Assembly (NCBI GenBank): GCA_023132995.1
Contig: JAGLXI010000123.1
Location: 1-12,961 of the forward strand
DNA length: 12,961 nucleotides
Direction: 5' to 3'
Source: Candidatus Zixiibacteriota bacterium
GTDB taxonomy: Bacteria; Zixibacteria; MSB-5A5; GN15; FEB-12
Part shown: piece after piece, positions 6,878 through 12,961 of the stretch
How positions within the stretch are numbered: position 1 is the first letter of the stretch
Layout: each line of letters opens with the position of its first letter
Notes under the pieces: model-generated
What the model saw: only the letters and a program-made list of their open reading frames with translations
Database searches by the model: none
Told to the model about the DNA's origin: nothing
Translations under genes and position numbers: made by a program

Positions 6878-7056
6878 CCTCACCTTCCTATTGCAGGACT
6901 TCCCGGTAACTTGAGGCTGGCATCAGTCCGGCCCTGACAACGGACATGATTGGTAGCAACCGCAATGCCACGCGTCTCGTGCGAAGAGTAAGCCGTTGAG
7001 AGTTCAGGAGATAACGGGCCGACAGACCGTCACCGCATCGGGCCGGACCTGTCTTT

Positions 7057-7087
7057 ATCGAGAACTTGATTCCTGATAATCGAGAAC
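7057..7087. repeat. Two 9-bp direct repeats 22 bp apart
   Basis: ATCGAGAAC occurs at 7057-7065 and again at 7079-7087, start to start 22 bp, close to two turns of the helix. They are bracketed by a 7-bp inverted repeat, CCTGTCT (7048-7054) and AGACAGG (7107-7113). The arrangement suits a regulator binding site or a decayed repeat element. It lies upstream of both the small minus-strand unit and, at a distance, the plus-strand operon. No protein is assigned. Confidence 0.35.
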
Positions 7088-7477
7088 AGTTTTCCGCGCC
7101 CATGACAGACAGGGGATTTGAACCGTTCTACCGGACCACCACGGATACTCAAGAGCGTCGCGCATAATTATCTTGACATCCGGGAGGGTCGGGACGTCTG
7201 TAGTCTGCGATGGCTAATCGTCGCCTTGCCAAACGGTTAATGCCCATGCCAGCGGGAAAAAACCAGCCGCACCGCTTGACAACGGGTGGAGCTTGTTGTA
7301 ACTTCCATGATTGTTTGGCCGAGCAATGGTCGTTGCAGTGGTTGGTTGCCTGCGGCTTGGACAGAAATTGAGAAACCGTTCCGACCCTTGTGATTTTCTT
7401 GGAGTATGCGTGTCGGATGCTGTGGAGTTGACTGGACAAGATCTATTTTCATTTTCTATAGGAGCATGGAGATAAGG

Positions 7478-8950
7478 ATGGGGATAATCAGAATCTCAGC
7501 CGCTGTGGTGATCGTTCTGGCAATGCTGTCGCCGGGACCGTTGGCCGGCGGGTTTGAGAGCTTGGGCGTCGGCACCAAAGCTACTGCCATGGGCGGTGCG
7601 TTTCGCGCTGTCGCCAATGACTGGACCGCCGCCTATTACAATCCGGCTGGATATGCGGATGTCTTTGACAACCAACTTGGGGGCAACCTCGCCCTCGTTC
7701 ATTACCGCAATGAAATCACACCCGATTACAGGTGGAACGAGTTCAGTGAGCCGGGATTCTTCAATGGTGTCCCGAACTACAACTACCACGAGGTCCTGCC
7801 CAACCCCTCGGCAGGCTTCATAGTACGCTTGCCGGTCTGGGGCGAGACGGTTTTCGGGCTGTCGGCTTATCAGCCGTTTGATTATAACGTGACCTGGACT
7901 CTCTATGAGCATGACCTTGCTTACAACGACAGTCTGTATCTACCGAGCAATCAGTATCAGAACAACTTTGACGTGGTGTCGTTCCAGTTGACCGCGGCCA
8001 GGGAGTTCATCGAGGAAAAGCTGTTCCTTGGTGTGGGGCTGCAGGTGCTCAGGGGTGATCTCCTGCACACCAGCCTCGTTTTCAGGGACAACCCGTATCT
8101 TCTCCGTGATCCCGACTGGCAGTTTGCGGACAACCCGAATCGGAAGATTACTGAGTGGGTGGGTAATGACGGCTACGGTTGGGGTTTTGGCTTCAGGGCC
8201 GGAATGTTACTGAAGCAGAGCGAGAAGCTGACGCTGGCTGCAACGGCCGCCTTGCCGCTGGATTTCACGGTGAGTGGCAAATCAACCCTGGCCTTCCACA
8301 TGCCGAAAGTAGATGTTATTCCTCCCAACTTTTTCACCGGAGGGGTAGAGAATCTACTAACGGCCGGCAGTCTGGTGACGGATTCCGCGGATTTTGAGGC
8401 TAAGCTAAAGCTGCCGCCGTCGATTGCCGTCGGTCTGGCTTACCAGGCCACAGAGAAACTGACGTTAGCTGTCGATGCCGAGTACACCTTCTGGTCGCGG
8501 TTTGATGGCTTCTCTTTCAAGTATAGTAACCACCAGGGTCTGACCGGTCCCGCTGACACCGCTGCCGACATGAAGAGCTTTTTCACTACCGATGTAGCTA
8601 CACCCGTTGAATGGTCAAACACGGCCAAGGTCATGACCGGCGCCAATTACGAATACTCTGAGTTGCTTACCCTGATGGGCGGCTTCTCAGTAGATCAGTC
8701 ACCGGCCGGCGACGTTGAGCAGTTCAATCCGCTGTTCATGGACCTTGGTACCAAATACAGTTTCAGCGGTGGTTTTCAGCTACACATAGAGCAATGGGAT
8801 CTCGGCCTGATAACCGGCTACGCTCATTATCCCGATGCCGAGGTGTCCGCCCTGGAAGATATCGACGAAGACGGCAACCCCGACAGTTTCGCCGGCAGCT
8901 ACAAGGCAGCCACCTATCAGACCGTCCTATCGTTCAACTACCGGTTCTAA
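7478..8950 (+). CDS. OmpP1/FadL/TodX-type outer-membrane protein
   Basis: The mature start 'GFESLGVGTKATAMGGAFRAVANDWTAAYYNPAG' falls at residues 25-58. It is the hallmark N-terminus of OmpP1/FadL-like proteins, long-chain fatty acid or hydrocarbon transport barrels of the outer membrane. A signal peptide (MGIIRISAAVVIVLAML, cleavage near PLAG) precedes it. The rest alternates amphipathic strands with polar loops. It ends in LSFNYRF, with the terminal Phe used for BAM-dependent insertion. Length is 490 residues, slightly longer than E. coli FadL. An acidic loop DIDEDGNPD near the C-terminus may bind cations. The ATG at 7478 was chosen because GGAG at 7468-7471 is 6 nt upstream and it starts the signal peptide cleanly. 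Starts at 7466 or 7406 would add unrelated residues. The lipoprotein gene follows after 11 bp. The cargo is unknown. Confidence 0.82.
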   Translation: MGIIRISAAVVIVLAMLSPGPLAGGFESLGVGTKATAMGGAFRAVANDWTAAYYNPAGYADVFDNQLGGNLALVHYRNEITPDYRWNEFSEPGFFNGVPNYNYHEVLPNPSAGFIVRLPVWGETVFGLSAYQPFDYNVTWTLYEHDLAYNDSLYLPSNQYQNNFDVVSFQLTAAREFIEEKLFLGVGLQVLRGDLLHTSLVFRDNPYLLRDPDWQFADNPNRKITEWVGNDGYGWGFGFRAGMLLKQSEKLTLAATAALPLDFTVSGKSTLAFHMPKVDVIPPNFFTGGVENLLTAGSLVTDSADFEAKLKLPPSIAVGLAYQATEKLTLAVDAEYTFWSRFDGFSFKYSNHQGLTGPADTAADMKSFFTTDVATPVEWSNTAKVMTGANYEYSELLTLMGGFSVDQSPAGDVEQFNPLFMDLGTKYSFSGGFQLHIEQWDLGLITGYAHYPDAEVSALEDIDEDGNPDSFAGSYKAATYQTVLSFNYRF

Positions 8951-8961
8951 GGAGAGTATAG

Positions 8962-10263
8962 ATGGCCAAGTATACGAAACTCATATTGCTGATCACGGTT
9001 CTGGCGGTTGTCCTCATTATTGCCTGTTCGGATCGCGGGACGAACAGTGTGGAGGATGTAACGTTGACGACCGGTGGCATCTCCTCGAAGAACCATGTCT
9101 TTTTCGACGAGTTTATATTGCAGATTCGCAACGACTACCAGCTTCTTCAGATGGCGCTGTACATTCCCAGGGTGTCCTTTCCGCATCACTATGACGGCAC
9201 CTTCAAGAAAGTCCCCCTGCTGGTGCTGTTGCCGCCGCAGGGCGCCGACCGCTACTACTTCTTTAACCACGGGCTCAAGAGCCTGGCCGATGAGATGATC
9301 TCCAATGGGGAGATTGAACCAATGGTCATCGCCTGCATATCCAACGACCGCACATTCGGGGGCTACTTCTATGCAGGCAACAGCTTCGCGGCCGGATTCT
9401 ATGACAACCTTATCGGCGACGCGTTAGTAGAGTATGTGGAGGCTGCGTATCCGATAACTCTGTGCGACCCATCGAAGCGCGGCATCGGAGGTGTCGGCAT
9501 GGGCAGTTATGGCGCTTTTCGGGCTGCCCTGATGCACCCGGGCGTATTCACGTCTGTCTCCGGGAACGATGGTCCCCTGGACTTTGACGGCGGACCCGAT
9601 CGCGGCGCGGGCCTGATCGATCTCATGGATACTGTTCTATTGACGGAGCAGACACATCTGGGAGCCGACAATTTCAGAAGCACCTTCGACAGTTCCTCAA
9701 CCTGCCCAGTGTCCCGGATGTTTATTGGTGGCTCTCTGGCCTTCACGCCTCACGATACGCTGCTCGATTACGATACCATAATTCGGGAACAGACGCCGAA
9801 TTTGGGTGACTATTATGTCGCAATCGTAATAGACGACCAGACACGTGGTCTGCCGGGTTACATCATTACCGACTCCGTTACCCTGGTCGACAGTATTGTC
9901 ATGGAGGACGCGAATAATTTCGATTTCCATCTGCCGTTCAGTTTCACCGAGAAGCCTTACGCCCCCATCTGGAACATCTGGCTGGAAAACAACCTCGAAT
10001 CCCTGCTGGCCACAAGTGACGGCCTTGATAACACGGATATCTGGATTGGCACTAGCCCCCAGTCGCGTTACGGCTTTTACAATCAGACCATGTCGTGGTA
10101 TGAAACGCTGGAGGCCGACCCCGGCGTGGATACGCCCGTGCTGCGGACGTACACTGGCTACGAAGGCAATCCTGCTGAAGATGACGAGTATTTGTACGAA
10201 CTGTTGCGGGAAATGCTCATCTTCCACTCCCAGAGTTTTTATCCCGACGGCTCGGGAGACTGA
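8962..10263 (+). CDS. Lipoprotein with esterase-D-like alpha/beta-hydrolase fold, nucleophile apparently replaced
   Basis: This 433-residue protein begins with a lipoprotein signal (MAKYTKLILLITVLAVVLII, then A-C with Cys22 as the lipidation site). The body resembles the putative esterase family (PF00756, S-formylglutathione hydrolase/esterase D). It has a 'VPLLVLLPPQGADRYYFFNHG' strand-turn, 'PMVIACIS', and then an elbow region IGGVGMGSYGAFRAALMHPGVF. Family members have G-L-S-M-G-G-Y-G-A there, so Gly179 occupies the expected serine position. Ser182 lies three residues later in M-G-S-Y-G, which is not a standard elbow. Residues from about 270 to 340 form an insertion rich in Asp and Thr. 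The likely location is the outer membrane, next to the barrel encoded 11 bp upstream. GGAGAG (8951-8956) sits 5 nt before the ATG. A perfect terminator follows. The catalytic Asp and His are not identified with confidence. Confidence 0.75.
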   Translation: MAKYTKLILLITVLAVVLIIACSDRGTNSVEDVTLTTGGISSKNHVFFDEFILQIRNDYQLLQMALYIPRVSFPHHYDGTFKKVPLLVLLPPQGADRYYFFNHGLKSLADEMISNGEIEPMVIACISNDRTFGGYFYAGNSFAAGFYDNLIGDALVEYVEAAYPITLCDPSKRGIGGVGMGSYGAFRAALMHPGVFTSVSGNDGPLDFDGGPDRGAGLIDLMDTVLLTEQTHLGADNFRSTFDSSSTCPVSRMFIGGSLAFTPHDTLLDYDTIIREQTPNLGDYYVAIVIDDQTRGLPGYIITDSVTLVDSIVMEDANNFDFHLPFSFTEKPYAPIWNIWLENNLESLLATSDGLDNTDIWIGTSPQSRYGFYNQTMSWYETLEADPGVDTPVLRTYTGYEGNPAEDDEYLYELLREMLIFHSQSFYPDGSGD

Positions 10264-10282
10264 AACCCCGAAAATAGAACAT

Positions 10283-10312
10283 ACCCGGAGGTCTGTACCT
10301 CCGGGTTTTTTT
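10283..10312 (+). terminator. Rho-independent terminator of the OMP-lipoprotein operon
   Basis: ACCCGGAGGT (10283-10292), loop CTGT, ACCTCCGGGT (10297-10306) and a run of seven T (10306-10312) make a textbook intrinsic terminator 20 bp after the lipoprotein stop. On the minus strand the stem is preceded by A's and followed by ATGTTCTATTTT. It may also weakly stop transcripts of the convergent surface-protein gene. Confidence 0.93.
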
Positions 10313-10347
10313 ATACTTGCTGATAGATAACACAGTCCGGACAACGC

Positions 10348-10533
10348 TACGATTTGCCGGCCATTGGCGCCCACCCGGATGATGTTGAGGTCAGCAGCGG
10401 TAGAATCCTGGTCGATCTGAGCGAGCGCGGCTATCGGTGCGCGGTGGTCATTCTGAAGAGCCGGGCAACTGAAAGGGCATCCCCGGTCGCAGCGAGGGAA
10501 CCCGCCGAGACTCTGTGCTCCGCGCAGATTCTC
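10348..10533 (+). pseudogene. N-terminal fragment of an LmbE/PIG-L deacetylase (BshB1-like)
   Basis: The frame reads YDLPAIGAHPDDVEVSSGRI and on through DLSERGYRCAVVIL, RATERASP and a degenerate 'AAREPAETLCSAQIL'. This is the start of the LmbE/PIG-L family. BshB1 (bacillithiol biosynthesis deacetylase) typically reads '(D)LLAIGAHPDDVELGCGGTL', then 'LAxxGHxVGIvDLT.GE.GTRG...R..EA..A..iL'. The zinc-binding AHPDD is intact, but the glycine-rich segment is altered, the DLTRGE part is degraded or shortened, and about three quarters of a normal 230-240 residue protein is missing. A stop lies at 10324 and no ATG or GTG lies before the homologous part. It sits between a terminator and the end of a convergent gene, so it is read as a relic. 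A horizontally acquired or deletion-derived origin cannot be decided. Confidence 0.72.
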
Positions 10534-12961
10534 ATTTCAGCAGGAGCATTTTGCGGGTGGCGCTGAAACCTGAGCTCGTCAGCTTATAGAGATAGATTCC
10601 CGAGGCTTTTCCGGTGGCGTCCCACTCGATCTCCACTGCGCCCGCCCGGGCATGGCCGGTGAAATCGTCGACCTTCTGCCCCATGACATTGTAGATTGTC
10701 AGCGTGTACTTCGACCCGCGCGGCAGGTCAAACGAGATCGTGGTGGACGGGTTGAAGGGATTGGGGTAATTCGGGTGCAGCGCCGGTGACAACGGAATGT
10801 TGCCACTACCGCTGTGGCCACCGCAGTCCGCACAGCCAACCGTCAGCTTCAGTATTATGCCTGCTTCCGACAGGGGCTCCGGAAGAAGGACTTCGCCCGA
10901 TTCCCTGAGATCGTGATCCAGCGATCCGCTCTCGTTGGAGATCCGAAGGGTCATGGAATCCCTGAGGCCGAACGTTTCACCCATCGAAAGACGGGCGGAC
11001 TCACCGGAGTTGCCGCGCACCAGCAGTTGGAACTCCCAGCGTTCGCGTTCGGTATCTCGAAAATCCCCCGCCAGCAGACGGCGAGTCCCCGAGCCGCTCT
11101 CCTCCACGAACGAAAGCGACGCATAATGACCCATAACAGGCGGTTCGCCCAGGTCGAAAAGATCAGGGCCCGATGACGCCAGCCCGTGAGCACCACAGAA
11201 ATTCGACGTGTCATGCAGACCGGCGGTCTCCAATCGAAGCGAGATTCTCCAGAGACAGTCGCTGTAGGCACGGATAGGGCTTGCGGCGGGGGCTTGCCCC
11301 TCCTTGAATGGTATGTACAGATACCTGACTCCGCCGGCCGTGTTTCTCAGCCAGTACCCGTGGAAGGGTTCGAGCACATAGGCCAACTCGTAACCGGTTC
11401 CGGTGTATTCGTGGATCACCGGTTCGAGGCCGCCATCTCTGACGCAGTCGTCCCACCCGACATGGAAGGCAAACGGGTTAGCTATCTGGTTCCATCCGGG
11501 CTGCAGCGGTAATTCCCAGTATTCCTTGCCATCGACGATAACGTCCGGCTCAGTGGAACGGCCATCCGCATCGATCGTCTTGTCGCCGCTGACCACTAAC
11601 CAGTAGCCCCTTCCAGGCTCAAGGGGTCCTACCTGCTCGTATTCGTCATACGCCGCCCTGGTTTGGTTCCATCTGCCCAGCCGCCACACCGCCCGATCGG
11701 GCGGGCCGAGGTCATCTTCCAGCACCGCTGACAGGTCATCGGGGATGACTTCAAACGGGAAACTCACCATCTGATAAGCGCCGTTGGCAAGGGCCGGTCC
11801 GGTCACATCGGCGAATGCGGCTCTGGCCCGGAAAGGTATCAACTCATTCGGACCACCGAAAAGAGGCACCGTCACGCTGTCACCGCCGGAGTAGGCGACC
11901 ACGTAGTAATCAACACCCCGAAGCGTGACCGAGCTGCCCGGTACAGCGCCTGTATAGGATTGGCCGGTGCCAATCATCGCCTGTCGGTCGTATGTTGATT
12001 TTCCGCCCTGCCGATAACACAGTACCACCGAATCAGGCTCACTGAGCACCGAAACGCTCACCGAGCCGGTTTCGCCCAAGCCAATTGGATCAGGCAGGTC
12101 TTCGGTCACGGTAATTGTAGATGGTTTTCCAAGGGCCTCATAGGCGTCCATGGCGCGAGCGGCGGCATCCGACATCTCAGCAAGGGTGTTACCGGCCAGA
12201 ATGGCAAAGGCGACGGTATCGGTTCCGCCGGCAGGAAGACTCAGAGGACCGGCGGCGATAAGCTGAAAAAGATCGAGGCTGCCGTTCTTGTAGACATCGG
12301 CGTTGGCGATACCGGCTGCCAGCGACGATGCCTTCTCCTGTTCGGTGAACCCGTCTCCATCCGGGGCGAGGGAGCCCTGATAATAAGTCAATTCACCCCG
12401 CTGCGTGAGCATGCTCGCTACCGGGCCGTCGACAACCGTCGCGCCGCAGAAGTCCTGCAAATCGCCGCTTGACGGATTGTTGTAAGCCATCCACGCATAG
12501 CCTTCATCGGTCTGATAGCCACCAGCGTTGCGCTGAAACTCGACTACGTCCCAGTCTAGATAAAGACCGAATAACACGCTGAAAAGATCGTAGGCGTTCG
12601 AATTGGTGATCACGTATCTCAGAATGATAAAATCGTCGTCGGGGTATGCCGACCATGCATAGGACTCTTGCACGATATCAAGACCCAGCGGATATTCTGC
12701 CCGGCTGTCGGAAAATGCAACCTGGGTCTGCTGGGTGGCTGAGTTCCCCGGCTCTGTGATAGCCATGTCGCCGCCCGACAGGACGCCGAAATCACCGTCC
12801 GGCTCGCCCGCGGCGTTGTGAAGACCGTCCGAGATGTGATTGCGGTCGGTGCCTGCGATCAAGCCTCCCTCAAAGAGTTCGTTGAGTCCTCCGTCAAACG
12901 TGAAACCGATTCCACCGCCTGGGAAAAACGAGTTCGCCGCCAGCCCGAATGTCCCATAGTT
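10532..12961 (-). CDS. Large secreted/surface protein with C-terminal type IX-like sorting domain (5' end outside window)
   Basis: The frame is open from the window edge (12961) to a TGA at 10534-10532, giving 809 residues without a start. An internal TTG at 12862 is not the real start. The last 80 or so residues, from 'HPNYPNPFNPSTTISFDLP' through 'YTLTIYNVMGQKV', 'GIYLYKL' and the final 'RKMLLLK', are the FlgD-Ig-like/Por-type sorting domain common in secreted proteins of FCB bacteria. The middle has beta-rich segments with 'GYWLVVSG', 'GWNQIANPF' and 'GYWLRNT', a repeated pattern of aromatic strands. The portion nearest the edge ('GGGIGFTFDGGLNELFEGGLI', 'ISDGLHN', 'DDDFIILRYVITN') resembles the region after the catalytic domain of large S8 (subtilisin-like) or other surface proteins, so an upstream protease domain is possible but not seen. 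It faces the terminator at 10283-10312. Confidence 0.8.
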   Translation of the reverse strand, partial: NYGTFGLAANSFFPGGGIGFTFDGGLNELFEGGLIAGTDRNHISDGLHNAAGEPDGDFGVLSGGDMAITEPGNSATQQTQVAFSDSRAEYPLGLDIVQESYAWSAYPDDDFIILRYVITNSNAYDLFSVLFGLYLDWDVVEFQRNAGGYQTDEGYAWMAYNNPSSGDLQDFCGATVVDGPVASMLTQRGELTYYQGSLAPDGDGFTEQEKASSLAAGIANADVYKNGSLDLFQLIAAGPLSLPAGGTDTVAFAILAGNTLAEMSDAAARAMDAYEALGKPSTITVTEDLPDPIGLGETGSVSVSVLSEPDSVVLCYRQGGKSTYDRQAMIGTGQSYTGAVPGSSVTLRGVDYYVVAYSGGDSVTVPLFGGPNELIPFRARAAFADVTGPALANGAYQMVSFPFEVIPDDLSAVLEDDLGPPDRAVWRLGRWNQTRAAYDEYEQVGPLEPGRGYWLVVSGDKTIDADGRSTEPDVIVDGKEYWELPLQPGWNQIANPFAFHVGWDDCVRDGGLEPVIHEYTGTGYELAYVLEPFHGYWLRNTAGGVRYLYIPFKEGQAPAASPIRAYSDCLWRISLRLETAGLHDTSNFCGAHGLASSGPDLFDLGEPPVMGHYASLSFVEESGSGTRRLLAGDFRDTERERWEFQLLVRGNSGESARLSMGETFGLRDSMTLRISNESGSLDHDLRESGEVLLPEPLSEAGIILKLTVGCADCGGHSGSGNIPLSPALHPNYPNPFNPSTTISFDLPRGSKYTLTIYNVMGQKVDDFTGHARAGAVEIEWDATGKASGIYLYKLTSSGFSATRKMLLLK

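Larger units (their letters stand above)
6123..7477. other. 1.35-kb region without a conventional gene
   Basis: No reading frame here longer than about 140 codons has plausible protein character. The open frames are rich in Arg, Cys, Pro or Trp, lack ribosome sites and resemble nothing recognised. The region separates the divergent HisC-like and OmpP1-like genes. The supported content is a small minus-strand transcription unit (about 6571-6877), direct repeats at 7057-7087 and a possible promoter at 6145-6173. Two loose -35-like boxes on the plus strand, TTGACA at 7276-7281 (17 bp before a poor TAACTT) and TTGACT at 7428-7433, could serve the downstream operon, but neither has a good -10. At 7173 another TTGACA lacks a partner. 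Nothing definite was seen in 6180-6560 or 7120-7270. Confidence 0.5.

Noticed and set aside
6888..7103. 71-codon minus-strand ORF ending in the ribosome site of the small peptide ORF
   Set aside because: It has no ribosome site of its own, an Arg-rich random-looking composition and no recognisable domain. Its stop overlapping the next ribosome site is suggestive but not enough.
7105..7135. tRNA-like T-arm on the minus strand (GGTTCAAATCC)
   Set aside because: The loop motif is present, but the flanking 5-bp T-stem does not pair and no acceptor, anticodon or D arms fit around it.
7211..7375. Roughly 54-codon plus-strand ORF after a TTGACA box
   Set aside because: No ribosome site precedes the ATG, no -10 fits the TTGACA, and the Cys/Trp/Arg-rich composition looks noncoding.
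10354..10566. Treating the LmbE-like frame as an intact small gene
   Set aside because: Its only possible start is a TTG inside the conserved region without a ribosome site, and it runs out of homology where the convergent gene begins.

Overview
The window looks like a piece of a bacterial chromosome of moderately high G+C, probably from an uncultured lineage of the FCB superphylum, such as candidate phylum Zixibacteria or a relative. This is inferred from three things. A large surface or secreted protein ends in a 'NYPNPFNPSTTI' type IX secretion-like sorting domain. An OmpP1/FadL-type outer-membrane protein is paired with a lipoprotein, which implies a diderm cell. The glmM product has an archaeal-style active-site loop. 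No mobile element, CRISPR array, rRNA or complete tRNA was seen.

Region 1 (1-4955, all plus strand) is housekeeping metabolism. It holds the last 41 codons of an inositol-monophosphatase-family gene, then a promoter at 169-197 driving a tight glmM-glmS pair. GlmS makes glucosamine-6-phosphate and GlmM isomerises it to glucosamine-1-phosphate, the committed steps to UDP-GlcNAc for the cell wall and LPS. A GNAT acetyltransferase with its own probable promoter and an enoyl-CoA hydratase follow.

Region 2 (5043-7477) is the least ordinary part. A minus-strand gene (5043-6122) encodes a protein with the fold-type-I aminotransferase (HisC-like) layout. The PLP-binding lysine is replaced by alanine and the phosphate-binding arginine by aspartate, and a charged tail follows. 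Upstream of it lies about 1.3 kb without a conventional gene. On the minus strand this gap holds a 26-codon hydrophobic ORF with a good ribosome-binding site, a long imperfect hairpin, further small hairpins and a strong intrinsic terminator. Together these suggest a small structured transcript encoding a one-helix membrane peptide. A pair of 9-bp direct repeats spaced 22 bp apart lies upstream.

Region 3 (7478-10312, plus strand) is a two-gene operon for the cell envelope: an OmpP1/FadL-type beta-barrel and, 11 bp later, a lipoprotein with an esterase-D-like alpha/beta-hydrolase fold whose expected nucleophile serine is glycine. A perfect terminator closes it. The window therefore contains two apparent pseudoenzymes.

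Region 4 (10313-12961) holds a decayed fragment of an LmbE/PIG-L (BshB1-like) deacetylase, followed by a convergent minus-strand gene for a large sorted surface protein whose N-terminus lies beyond the window.
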